From contig VAWN01000003.1 in the NCBI GenBank assembly GCA_005885555.1, positions 21,235 to 69,563 on the forward strand: DNA of 48,329 nucleotides. The letters are read 5' to 3'. The number at the start of each line of letters is the position of its first letter. Positions within the stretch are counted from its first letter, which is position 1. Source of the stretch: Actinomycetota bacterium. GTDB lineage: Bacteria; Actinomycetota; Actinomycetes; Mycobacteriales; Micromonosporaceae. Below, in pieces: positions 32,416 to 40,063 of this stretch. The notes under the pieces are model-generated. The model ran no database searches. It saw nothing but the letters and a program-made list of their open reading frames with translations, and was not told the origin of the DNA. The position numbers and the translations under genes were made by a program.

Positions 32416-34284
32416 TCAGGAGGTGCTGACGTCGTCGATCCAGGTCGTCGTGCCGTCACCGGTCGCGTGGTCGTCGTGGTTGGTGAACGTCAACGTGTAC
32501 CGGTGCCCCGCCGTCACGGTCGCGGTCACCTGCGCGAAGCCGTTGGTGACGTCGCAGACGTGCGGTACCAGGGTCCGCGTCCGCGCGGCCGTGTTGTCCC
32601 GCAGGGTGACGGTGAACCAGTCGAGCGAGACGATGTCCGGGCACTCGGTGTGGTACCAGAACGTCAGCTTCTTCTGTCCACTTCGGACGGTGAAGCTCTG
32701 CTTGAGCGTCGAGACGTTGGTCGGGTCGAACGAACCCAGCATCGCCGACTGGAATCCACTGTGGACAGTCTCCGAGGACACCCCGAAGGTACCCGTCGCG
32801 GTCCAGCCGGTGAGCCCGTTCTCGAAGCTGCCGTTGGTGACGGCGCCGCCGTTCGGGACGACCGCCAGCGTGTACGACGCCAGATGTGTCGCGCTGCCCG
32901 AGGTACCCGAGACGGTCAGGATGTAGGAGCCGGCCGGCGTGGTACCCGACGCGTGCAGGGTCAGCGTCGAGGTGCCGCCGGCGGGTACCGAGGCCGGGGT
33001 CAGCGTCGCGGTCACGCCGGCCGGCAGGTTGTTCGCGGGCAGCGCGACGGTACCGGTGAAGCCCGACGCGGCCGTCGTGGTCACCTTGGATGTGAGCGTG
33101 GCGACCTGGCCGGCGGACAGCGGTGCGAAGGCCGGGTCGAGGGACACGTCGAAGTCGGTGTTGCCGCCGCCGCCCACGATCGGGTGCGACATCAGGCAGC
33201 CGCCGGTCGCGCCGTTGGCGTCGTTGGCCCACGTGGACTGCATCGCGAAGGCGCCGCTGGTGAACGGTACGTAGGCGATGGCACCGGGGCCGGAGGTCTG
33301 CCACGCGCACTTGTCGCCGTTCTCCGCACCGCTGGCGTCGACCCAGCCGCCGGCCGGGTTCTGGTCGGTGATGGTCTCGGCGTACTCGTGACCCTCGACG
33401 ATGGTCACGCCTTCGAGGACCCCGGAGCTGTCCTTGTGCAGGAAGTTCTCGCCGCAACTGCCGCCCGCGTCGACCACGTAGGGCAGGTTGGTGAACGCGA
33501 TGTCGCCGATGTTGTGCGAGTCGATCGGGCCGCCGATGAGCGTCGGGTCGCCGTTCCAGTCGTGCCAGGCGCAGAAGTTGGCACCCGGCGTGTTGAACCC
33601 GTCCGGCGTGGTCTTGGTCGGCGACACGACGACGTACTGCGCGCTGCGGTTCCGGGCGGCCGAGGTGTTGCCGAAGTGGTTGGCCGCGTCGATGGCCTCC
33701 TGGCCGAGCTGGTGCTCGGTGGCCGACTGCGGTGCCGCGGCCCGCTGGTCGACCCAGATCCCGCCGAGCGCGCCGCCGGTCGGGTACCCCACGTGCGGCG
33801 CGTTGGCCGGGCAGGTCTGCGCGTTCTTCGCCACGCCTTCGCAGTACTGCGTCGTCACGCCGGACCACAGCTCGTTGCCGTTGCCGACGCCCTTGAACAG
33901 CTGCTGCAACCGTGCCGCCATCCCGGCCGGGTCGCCGGACAGCGCCGTGTTGCCGTTGGCGTCGGTGCTCGACGAACCCCACTGGGTGCCCCAGAAGACG
34001 AGGAACACCTTCGGGGTACCGGTGGTGACGCCGATGCCGTCGACGGCGCCGCCGAACATCAGGTTCGCGCCGGACGCGGTGGGCGCCGCGGGGTGGCTCG
34101 CGCGGTAGTCGCGCATCTGTTGCGCGGCCTCGCGGGTGGGTACCACGCCGTGCCGGTACGGGTGCCCGGTCGCCGGCGAGAACGGATTTGCGGTACCGGC
34201 AGCGTGTGCCGGCGCAGCGGCGACCACGCCGCCGATCAGGAGGACGAGGCCGCACACCGCGGCCAGTCCGGTACGGACGTGCAT
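32416..34284 (-). CDS. Secreted putative metallopeptidase with HEYAE motif
   Basis: A 622-residue exported protein. The signal peptide ends near PAHAA (residue 28). The central region has KVFLVFWGTQWGS, YVVVSPTKTTPDGFN, CAWHDW and GVTIVEGHEYAETITDQNP, with H299-E300-Y301-A302-E303 as a possible zinc-binding HEXXE-like motif. After residue 375 come beta-sandwich-type repeats (TTTAASGFTGTVALPANNLPAGVT..) and a C-terminal module NGSFENGLTGWTATGTFG, like carbohydrate-binding/concanavalin-like domains. Two or more disulphides are likely (Cys pairs). The enzymatic call is by motif and fold plausibility only; a pure adhesin is possible. The start ATG is chosen from GGGAAAGGGA a few bases upstream and the signal peptide. 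Confidence 0.65.
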   Translation of the reverse strand: MHVRTGLAAVCGLVLLIGGVVAAAPAHAAGTANPFSPATGHPYRHGVVPTREAAQQMRDYRASHPAAPTASGANLMFGGAVDGIGVTTGTPKVFLVFWGTQWGSSSTDANGNTALSGDPAGMAARLQQLFKGVGNGNELWSGVTTQYCEGVAKNAQTCPANAPHVGYPTGGALGGIWVDQRAAAPQSATEHQLGQEAIDAANHFGNTSAARNRSAQYVVVSPTKTTPDGFNTPGANFCAWHDWNGDPTLIGGPIDSHNIGDIAFTNLPYVVDAGGSCGENFLHKDSSGVLEGVTIVEGHEYAETITDQNPAGGWVDASGAENGDKCAWQTSGPGAIAYVPFTSGAFAMQSTWANDANGATGGCLMSHPIVGGGGNTDFDVSLDPAFAPLSAGQVATLTSKVTTTAASGFTGTVALPANNLPAGVTATLTPASVPAGGTSTLTLHASGTTPAGSYILTVSGTSGSATHLASYTLAVVPNGGAVTNGSFENGLTGWTATGTFGVSSETVHSGFQSAMLGSFDPTNVSTLKQSFTVRSGQKKLTFWYHTECPDIVSLDWFTVTLRDNTAARTRTLVPHVCDVTNGFAQVTATVTAGHRYTLTFTNHDDHATGDGTTTWIDDVSTS

Positions 34285-34413
34285 GGTCGGTCCCTTTCCC
34301 GGGCTCCACGAGTTGGGCGCGACCATCGTCCCATTTCAATATTTCACTGCATAGCCGTGTGCGGAATTTCGCAAACGAGCTCCAGTTCGTCGCGCAACGG
34401 GATGCCGTACGCG

Positions 34414-34444
34414 CCCGCCGGGGGGACAGGCGTCCAAGATCGCG
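34414..34444. repeat. Right half of the dispersed palindrome
   Basis: CCGCCGGGGGGACAGG followed by CGTCCAAGATCGCG matches the right half of copy 4 (inner G-run plus arm). The left arm is absent. It lies 17 bases 3' of the PadR gene stop, again directly downstream of a minus-strand gene. The 176-base gap to the metallopeptidase start also has an AT-rich stretch near 34335-34350 that may carry its promoter. Confidence 0.6.
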
Positions 34445-34460
34445 CCGCCGCACCGCCCGG

Positions 34461-34757
34461 TCATGTCTGGCCGGCCAGGCGTCCGAGGCCGACCTGGGCG
34501 ACGTCGCGGGCGTGCTGGAGGTAGGTGTGCAGCGCGGCGGCGCCGTGGCCGGTGAGCCGGTACGGCCGGCGGCGGTCCTCGGCGGCGAGCGCCTCGATCA
34601 GCCCGCGCTGCTCCAGCCGGGTCAGCGCGCCGTAGAGCGTGCCCGGTCCGAGCTTCACGCCGGCGAACGCCTCGATGTCCTTCACCAGGGCGTACCCGTG
34701 CTTGTCGCCGCCGGCGAGGCTGCTGAGGATGAGGACCGCGGGATCATCGAACTTCAC
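34461..34757 (-). CDS. PadR-family transcriptional regulator
   Basis: A 98-residue winged-helix regulator from the GTG start VKFDDPAVLILSSLAGGDKHGYALVKDIEAF, followed by LGPGTLYGALTRLEQRGLIEAL and the wing EDRRRPYRLTGHGAAALHTYL. The short length matches the single-domain PadR-like group (PadR N-terminal domain with brief helix). It probably represses its own promoter through the palindrome at 34766-34799 just upstream of the start. The regulon is not defined; a neighbouring exporter gene is not seen. Confidence 0.88.
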   Translation of the reverse strand: MKFDDPAVLILSSLAGGDKHGYALVKDIEAFAGVKLGPGTLYGALTRLEQRGLIEALAAEDRRRPYRLTGHGAAALHTYLQHARDVAQVGLGRLAGQT

Positions 34758-34765
34758 GGAGCACC

Positions 34766-34799
34766 TACTTCGTGGTGCGTTATATCGCGCCACGAACTA
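34766..34799. promoter_or_regulatory. PadR operator candidate
   Basis: TACTTCGTGG (34766-34775) and CCACGAACTA (34790-34799) form 10-bp arms with one mismatch around TGCGTTATATCGCG. The core TTATATCGCG resembles AT-rich PadR-type operators. It sits 9 bases upstream of the PadR GTG start, where a repressor would block the promoter. Confidence 0.75.
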
Positions 34800-34805
34800 T
34801 ACGCA

Positions 34806-35603
34806 TCAGTACCGCAACTCCGCAACGCAGCACTTGACGCTGCCGCCGCCCTTCTTCAGCTCGGACAGCTCCACCGGTACCGGCTGGTACCCGGCCGCGG
34901 CGAGGCGGGCCGCCATACCGGTGGCCTCCGCCGGCAGTACCACGTGCCGGCCGTCGCTGACCAGGTTCAGCCCGAAGGCGAGCGCGTCGGTCTCGTCGGC
35001 CCGTACCGCGTCCGGGAACACCTGCTCCAGTACCCGCAGCGAAGCCGGCGAGAAGGCGCCCGGGTAGTAGGCGACCTGGTGCTCGGAGAGCACCGCGAGC
35101 GCGGTGTCGAGGTGGTAGAACCGCGGGTCGACCAGGCGCAGCGAGATGCTCGGCCGGCCGAGCACCTCCTGGGCCTGCGCGTGCGCGGCGGCCACCGTGC
35201 GGTACCCGTAGCCGGCGAGGATCAGTCCCGGCCCGGGTACGTAGGCGAAGTCGCCCTCGCCCTCGTTGGTCTCGCTGGCCGGTACGTAGTGCCAGCCGGC
35301 GCCCTCGTAGTACGCCTGGTGCGCGGCCTCCTCGGCGGTCCGCTGCGGGTACCGGAAGCGCGCGCCGTAGACGGTGCCGTCCACGCAGAACCCCCCGTTG
35401 GCCGCGAACACCTGGTCGGGCAGCCCGACCAGCGGCGCCAGCACGTCCACCTGATGACCCAGCCCGACCAGCGTCTCGCGCAGGCGTTCCCACTGCTTGA
35501 CGGCCAGCTCGGTGTCCACCGGGACGGCGGTGTCCATCCAGGCGTTGATCGAGTACGTCACGGTGAAGTACTCGGGCGGACACATCAGGTAAGTACGTTG
35601 CAT
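34806..35603 (-). CDS. Dimethylargininase-like amidinohydrolase
   Basis: A 265-residue guanidino-modifying enzyme (N-dimethylarginine dimethylaminohydrolase/arginine deiminase-like fold). Supporting motifs are MCPPEYFTVTYSINAWM near the N-terminus, FAANGGFCVDG, NEGEGDFAYVPG, RFYHLDTALAVL with the catalytic histidine, and the C-terminal GGGSVKCCVAELRY with the catalytic cysteine. The reaction is probably hydrolysis of an amidine group, for example of methylated arginines or arginine. The ATG giving MQRTYLMCPPEYF lies at the divergent boundary with the Lrp gene, which suggests it is regulated by it. Family member assignment within the fold is uncertain. Confidence 0.85.
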   Translation of the reverse strand: MQRTYLMCPPEYFTVTYSINAWMDTAVPVDTELAVKQWERLRETLVGLGHQVDVLAPLVGLPDQVFAANGGFCVDGTVYGARFRYPQRTAEEAAHQAYYEGAGWHYVPASETNEGEGDFAYVPGPGLILAGYGYRTVAAAHAQAQEVLGRPSISLRLVDPRFYHLDTALAVLSEHQVAYYPGAFSPASLRVLEQVFPDAVRADETDALAFGLNLVSDGRHVVLPAEATGMAARLAAAGYQPVPVELSELKKGGGSVKCCVAELRY

Positions 35604-35676
35604 GATCAAAAGGGTAGGTACGCTGGTCAAGCACAGACAGCCGGAAATCTTGCGTGCGAGAGGCGATGTGTTGCAA

Positions 35677-36153
35677 ATGGACGACGTTGACCGGCGAATC
35701 ATTGCGTTGCTCTCGGCCGAAGCCCGGGCCTCGTACGCCGAGATCGGCGCCGCGGTCAAGCTGTCCGCGCCGGCCGTCAAGCGCCGCGTCGACCGGCTGC
35801 GCGCCAGCGGGGTGATCCGCGGCTTCACGGCGGTGCTCGACCCGGCCGCGATCGGCTGGACCACCGAGGCGTTCGTCGAGCTGTTCTGCACCGGCAAGAC
35901 CACACCGGCCCAGCTCAAGGCGGCCACCCGGCGCCATCCCGAGGTGGTCGGCGCGTACACCGTCTCCGGCGAGGCGGACGCGCTGGTGCACCTGCGGGCG
36001 GCCGACATGAACCACCTGGAGCAGGCGCTGGAACGGGTCCGCGCCGAGTCGTTCGTCACCTCGACGCGCAGCATGATCGTGCTGTCCCGGCTCGTCGACG
36101 ACGACCAGGCGCTGGGAACCCAGGCGATGCGGGTCACGTCGAACGAGGCATGA
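35677..36153 (+). CDS. Lrp/AsnC-family transcriptional regulator
   Basis: A 158-residue regulator. The helix-turn-helix is MDDVDRRIIALLSAEARASYAEIGAAVKLSAPAVKRRVDRLRASGVI, followed by the RAM ligand-binding domain (GAYTVSGEADALVHLRAADMNHLEQAL). It is divergent from the dimethylargininase-like gene, with 73 bases between the starts, and probably controls that gene in response to an amino acid such as arginine. The ATG at 35677 is chosen because the HTH begins there; the frame runs further upstream. Its stop overlaps the beta-propeller lipoprotein start (ATGA). Confidence 0.9.
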   Translation: MDDVDRRIIALLSAEARASYAEIGAAVKLSAPAVKRRVDRLRASGVIRGFTAVLDPAAIGWTTEAFVELFCTGKTTPAQLKAATRRHPEVVGAYTVSGEADALVHLRAADMNHLEQALERVRAESFVTSTRSMIVLSRLVDDDQALGTQAMRVTSNEA

Positions 36154-37895
36154 CGCGCCGCCTCGTCGTTCCCGTCGCGATACCGGCCCTGCTCGCGGTA
36201 TGCACCCTGCTCGCGGTATGCACCCTGCTCGGCGGCTGCACCACCGCCGGCCCGAGGGCCACGGTGCACGACCGGTCGCCGGTCGTCGCGGAGCCCGCCG
36301 CGCTGCGGCTGGCCCCCGCCGACTCATGCGCCGCGCTGATGGACGACCTGCGCACCGCCGCGCAGCCGTGGGCGCTGCCCGACCGGGGCCCCATCAACGA
36401 CGCGGTACCCGGTCCCGCGGCTCCCGGTGCCGCGGCTCCCGGTGGCGCGGCTCCCGGTGGCGCGGCCGGCGCTCCGGACGCGGCGAAGACCGACGGCACC
36501 GACGGCGTCCCGGCGTATTCGGCGACCAACACCGCCGAGGCGTACGCCGACGAACCCGACCTGGTCAAGACCGACGGGCGGCGCATCGTCGCGGTCAGCG
36601 GCGGCGTGCTGAGCGTGGTGGACGCCGGTACCCGGCAGGTGACCGGAACGCTGCAACTGCCCGTCAACACCGGGCAGCCGAGCGGGCTGCTGCTGTCCGG
36701 CGACAGCGTGCTGGTCCTGTTCCCCAGCACCCGGCTGCTGCTCGTGGATCTGGCTGGGGCCGGGCCGGTGGTCGCGAGCGAGTACACAATGGACGGTGCG
36801 CTGGTCGACGCGCGGCAGGTCGGCACCGTCGTGCGGGTCGTCGTCCGCTCCTGGCCGCGGCAAGACGACTGGCTGCCCCGGTACACGGTCACCACGCACG
36901 GCCGCGCCACGACCGGCCGGGTCGACTGCGGCCGGGTGCAACTGCCGGCGCAGTACTCCGGTACCGCGATGCTGTCGCTGCTCACCTTCGACCTCAACGA
37001 GCCGGCGCTGTCCGACGGCGACCCGGTGACGATCGTCGCCGACGGGCAGACCGTCTACGCCAACGGCACCAGCCTCTACGTCGCCAACGGCAACCAGTGG
37101 CTCGGCTGGCCCCGCGCCGGGGTCGCGGCACTTCCCCAGTTCGCCCACCAGACCGACCTGTACCAGTTCGACATCGCCGGTACCGGCACGCCGGCCTACG
37201 TCGCCGGCGGGACGGTGGCCGGGTGGGTCATCAACCAGTACGCGCTCTCCGAATGGAACGGGCACCTACGGGTCGCCACGACCCTGGACGGAGCGGTGTC
37301 GGCGGTCACGGTACTGGCCCGCGACGGCGGCCTGCTGCGCCCGGTCGGCACCGTCGGCGGGCTCGGCAAGGGGCAGCGCATCTACGCGGTACGGTTCGCC
37401 GGGCCGGTCGGGTACGTGGTGACGTTCCGGCAGACCGATCCCTTGTACACAGTGGACCTGCGCGACCCGAACCATCCGGCGGTGACCGGGCAGGTGGAGC
37501 TCGACGGGTACTCCGCCTACCTGCATCCGGCCGGCGACGGGCGGCTGATCGGAGTCGGGCAGGCGTCCACCAGCCAGGGCCGCAACCTCGGGGTACAGGT
37601 GTCGCTGTTCGACGTCGCCGACCCGGCCCGGCCGGCCCGGCTGGCCCGCTACGACCTGCCGGGCAGCGGGCACTCGCTGGCCGAGTTCGACCCGCACGCG
37701 TTCCTGTTCTGGCCGGCGACCGGACTGCTCGTGGTACCGCTGCGGGCCGGCGGGCTGGCGCTGCGGGTCACCGGTGCGGCGCTGGCGAAGGCCGGCGACC
37801 TGCGCGGCCGGCCGTTGCTGAGGTCGCTGGTCGTGGGTACCACCTTGTGGACGCTGACAACCGCGGGCCTGGCAGCGAGCGACCTGCCGGTCTAG
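36150..37895 (+). CDS. Beta-propeller lipoprotein
   Basis: A 581-residue exported lipoprotein. The signal peptide carries a lipobox ending LLGGC (Cys30); an 18-base direct repeat duplicates LLAVCT in the signal sequence (36189-36224). A low-complexity Pro/Gly/Ala linker (residues 85-112, PGPAAPGAAAPGGAAPGG) follows. Residues 125-580 contain the actinobacterial secreted beta-propeller domain: TNTAEAYADEPDLVKTDGRRIVAVSGGVLSVVD and later blades with FDVADPARPARLARY, GHSLAEFDPHAFLFWPATGLLVVPL. Function is probably binding/assembly on the cell surface. Overlaps the upstream Lrp gene by 4 bases. Confidence 0.85.
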   Translation: MTRRLVVPVAIPALLAVCTLLAVCTLLGGCTTAGPRATVHDRSPVVAEPAALRLAPADSCAALMDDLRTAAQPWALPDRGPINDAVPGPAAPGAAAPGGAAPGGAAGAPDAAKTDGTDGVPAYSATNTAEAYADEPDLVKTDGRRIVAVSGGVLSVVDAGTRQVTGTLQLPVNTGQPSGLLLSGDSVLVLFPSTRLLLVDLAGAGPVVASEYTMDGALVDARQVGTVVRVVVRSWPRQDDWLPRYTVTTHGRATTGRVDCGRVQLPAQYSGTAMLSLLTFDLNEPALSDGDPVTIVADGQTVYANGTSLYVANGNQWLGWPRAGVAALPQFAHQTDLYQFDIAGTGTPAYVAGGTVAGWVINQYALSEWNGHLRVATTLDGAVSAVTVLARDGGLLRPVGTVGGLGKGQRIYAVRFAGPVGYVVTFRQTDPLYTVDLRDPNHPAVTGQVELDGYSAYLHPAGDGRLIGVGQASTSQGRNLGVQVSLFDVADPARPARLARYDLPGSGHSLAEFDPHAFLFWPATGLLVVPLRAGGLALRVTGAALAKAGDLRGRPLLRSLVVGTTLWTLTTAGLAASDLPV

Positions 37896-38929
37896 AGGTA
37901 CATACCGGTGCGGTCGTCGCCGCTCTGGAGCGCGGGCTTGTCGCCCTCGCCGAAGAACCGGCGCCCGCCGAACTCGCCCTGCAACCGGTCGTCCAGCTCG
38001 TCGGCCAGTCCGGTCATCACCTGTACCGCGAGCATCAGGTGCGTCGCCTGGAAGTCCCGGCCGAACACCGGCACCGACGCCCAGACGGTGTCGCTGGTGC
38101 AGTAGAGCCGGCCGATCGGCATCCGGTTGGTCAGCTCGGACAGCCGCATGTACAGCTTCTCGGTCAGCTCGACCTCGGTCAGCACCGGCGAGAACACGTC
38201 GACCAGCGGCGGGTTGTCGCGTACCCGGACGAACACCATCGCCGAGCCGGACCGGATCCCGATGTCACCGTCGGCGTCCACCTGCAACGCCTCCGGCGTG
38301 GTCTTGAGCAGCCCGGCGACCACCGCGGTGACCCGCTCGGCCAGCGGCAGCTCGGCCGTCTCTTCGTCCAGCCCGGACAGGTCGACGGTGCCGTCCTCGC
38401 CGCCGACCAGCGGCCGGGCGGTGCCCAGCGTGGGGATCTCGATCGTCTTGTCGTGCGGGTCGCGGGCGACGTAGGTGACGAACGCCGGGTGCGGTGCGCC
38501 GTAGACGTCGCGCAGGGTACGGGCGACGGTGACCGCCACCCGGGTCGCCTCACCGGTCGAGCCGACCATGCCGAACTCGTCGCCGGAACCGGGTACCACG
38601 CCGGGCGGCGACCAGCCGAGCGCGACGAGGGCGGCGATCTGGTGGCGGTCCAGCCGGTACCCGTCCGGAAGCGAACCGTTGCCGACCGCGAGCGTGAGCA
38701 GCCGGCCGTCTTCGACGACCTCGACCGTCACGCCGTACACCGCGTCGCCGGTGCCGGTCGCGGTCGGGTCCAGCGCCAGGTCGAGATGGGTACCCGCGGC
38801 CAGCCCGGCCACCGCCCCGGCCAGCGCGCCGGCGAACTCCTGCCAGGCCTGGGCGACCTTGGCCTTCAGATCCGCGCTGGCCGCCAGGTCGTCCACGAGG
38901 GCTGCCTCGGGCAGCAGCTCAGCCGACAT
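37892..38929 (-). CDS. YbjN/T3SS-chaperone-like (TY-Chap) protein
   Basis: A 345-residue protein of the actinobacterial YbjN/YopN-CesT-like peptide-binding chaperone type. The N-terminal region (LVDDLAASADLKAKVAQAWQEFAGAL) is a helical/domain 2 type, then YGVTVEVVEDGRLLTLAVGN...YRLDRHQIAALVALGWSPP, and the C-terminal YbjN-like domain ends RRFFGEGDKPALQSGDDRTGMYL. The start is the ATG at 38929, which has GGAGG 5 bases upstream; a longer start at 38953 or 38941 is possible. Such proteins may assist a secretion system or protein folding. The stop overlaps the beta-propeller gene's stop. Confidence 0.75.
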   Translation of the reverse strand: MSAELLPEAALVDDLAASADLKAKVAQAWQEFAGALAGAVAGLAAGTHLDLALDPTATGTGDAVYGVTVEVVEDGRLLTLAVGNGSLPDGYRLDRHQIAALVALGWSPPGVVPGSGDEFGMVGSTGEATRVAVTVARTLRDVYGAPHPAFVTYVARDPHDKTIEIPTLGTARPLVGGEDGTVDLSGLDEETAELPLAERVTAVVAGLLKTTPEALQVDADGDIGIRSGSAMVFVRVRDNPPLVDVFSPVLTEVELTEKLYMRLSELTNRMPIGRLYCTSDTVWASVPVFGRDFQATHLMLAVQVMTGLADELDDRLQGEFGGRRFFGEGDKPALQSGDDRTGMYL

Positions 38930-39057
38930 GATCGCCTCCATCCCCTCAGCCATACCCTATCCAGGCGGCGCCGATGCCGACATCATGCCCAGCGTCCCAG
39001 GTGGCGAGCAGACCGGAGACCGGGATTTGACGGTTTTCATTCGCTTGAACCGGCGGC

Positions 39058-39125
39058 GCTGGTCCGCCGGGCGCGCTGGTCCGCCGGGCGCGCTGCTCCG
39101 CCGGGCGCGCTGCTCCGCCGGGCGC
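39058..39125. repeat. Four-unit 17-bp tandem repeat beside palindrome copy 4
   Basis: GCTGGTCCGCCGGGCGC twice (39058-39091), then GCTGCTCCGCCGGGCGC twice (39092-39125). Units 1-2 are identical to each other and units 3-4 identical to each other. The array ends 4 bases before palindrome copy 4. Confidence 0.85.
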
Positions 39126-39129
39126 GGGC

Positions 39130-39177
39130 GATCTTGGACGTTCGTACCCCCGCCAGGGGGCAGAGGCGTCCAAGATC
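39130..39177. terminator. Dispersed bipartite palindrome, copy 4 (probable terminator)
   Basis: Perfect 11-bp arms GATCTTGGACG (39130-39140) and CGTCCAAGATC (39167-39177) with an inner ACCCCC/AGGGGG stem. It lies only 10 bases 3' of the DUF6457 gene stop on the minus strand, the expected place for a terminator, and upstream of the TY-Chap gene. Confidence 0.75.
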
Positions 39178-39186
39178 TCCGAGTCT

Positions 39187-39423
39187 CTAGTCCGTCCGAC
39201 GGGCCGGCCAGGCGTTCGCGAGGGCGGTGACGGCGGCGGCGGCCGCGCGCGGGTCGGCACCGCCGCCGACCGCGAGGCCGAGGAGGTACGCGGTGAGCGG
39301 GGCGGCCGGGCGGGCGACCCCGTGCGCCACGTCCCGGGCGAGGTCCAGGACGAGCTCGGTGTCCACCGGTTCCACGTGCAGCTCGTCCCGTACCGCCGCG
39401 ATCCAGTCCTCCAGCGTCGACAT
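39187..39423 (-). CDS. DUF6457 protein (molybdenum cofactor context)
   Basis: A 78-residue protein beginning [53 protein letters not shown], followed by [17 protein letters not shown]. It matches the small actinobacterial family DUF6457 usually placed next to mobA. The A of its ATG is shared with the mobA stop (TGATG), so translation is coupled. Function is unknown, but linkage to molybdenum cofactor maturation is likely. Confidence 0.82.
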   Translation of the reverse strand: MSTLEDWIAAVRDELHVEPVDTELVLDLARDVAHGVARPAAPLTAYLLGLAVGGGADPRAAAAAVTALANAWPARRTD

Positions 39424-40043
39424 CAGGCCCACCCTTCCGCGCGGTCGAGATCCTCCGGGCTGTCGCAGTCGTACCACGGCGGCGGCCCGGTCGCGTCGTG
39501 CGACACCGTGCCGATCCGCAGGCCGGCGAGCAGGTGGCGGAGGGCGGCGCCGTGGTGGTGCGGTTGGCCGCGCAGGGCGGCCTGAAGCGCCTCGGTGCGC
39601 CAGACCCCGCACAGCGTCTGGTACCGGCCCGCACCGTCGACGTAGACCACACCGTCCACTGTGGACTGTGTGGCGAGCTCCGCGCGGAGCCGGCGGATGG
39701 CGTCGGCGGTCAGGAACGGGAGGTCCGCGGCGAGCACCGCGGTTTCCGCGGCCCAGCCCGGCGGGTCGACGGCGGCGGCCGAGCCCGGCGGGTCGACGGC
39801 GGCGAGGCCCGCGGCGAGGGCGGCGACCGGCCCGCCCCCGGGCGGCTCCTCGGACACGCGGACGACATCGCGCGGCACGCCGAGATCCGGCGGACCGACG
39901 ACGACCCGCGGTTGCGCGTCGGGCACCGCCGCCAGTACCCGCTCCAGCAGCGTCCGGCCGCCGACCGGTAGGAGCGGCTTGGCCGCCCCGCCGAGGCGCC
40001 GGCCGGCACCGCCCGCCAAGATCACCGCCGCGTACCCGCCCAT
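39423..40043 (-). CDS. mobA: Molybdenum cofactor guanylyltransferase
   Basis: A 206-residue enzyme of the MobA family, which attaches GMP to molybdopterin to form the dinucleotide cofactor used by formate dehydrogenase-type enzymes. Diagnostic motifs are [23 protein letters not shown] (GTP-binding loop and lysine), [10 protein letters not shown] (Mg-binding aspartate) and [16 protein letters not shown] duplicated AVDPPG stretch (residues about 94-107) arises from a DNA repeat near 39758-39795. The start at [12 protein letters not shown] is chosen; an upstream ATG at 40082 would overlap fdhD. Confidence 0.9.
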   Translation of the reverse strand: MGGYAAVILAGGAGRRLGGAAKPLLPVGGRTLLERVLAAVPDAQPRVVVGPPDLGVPRDVVRVSEEPPGGGPVAALAAGLAAVDPPGSAAAVDPPGWAAETAVLAADLPFLTADAIRRLRAELATQSTVDGVVYVDGAGRYQTLCGVWRTEALQAALRGQPHHHGAALRHLLAGLRIGTVSHDATGPPPWYDCDSPEDLDRAEGWA

Positions 40044-40063
40044 CAGGGGGCACGATAGGGGGC

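Noticed and set aside
32389-34524. 711-codon open frame on the plus strand
   Set aside because: Antisense to the secreted metallopeptidase gene, which has a signal peptide and recognisable domains.
36200-39190. 996-codon open frame on the plus strand
   Set aside because: Runs in another frame through the beta-propeller gene and antisense to the TY-Chap gene; Arg/Gly-rich shadow with no motif.
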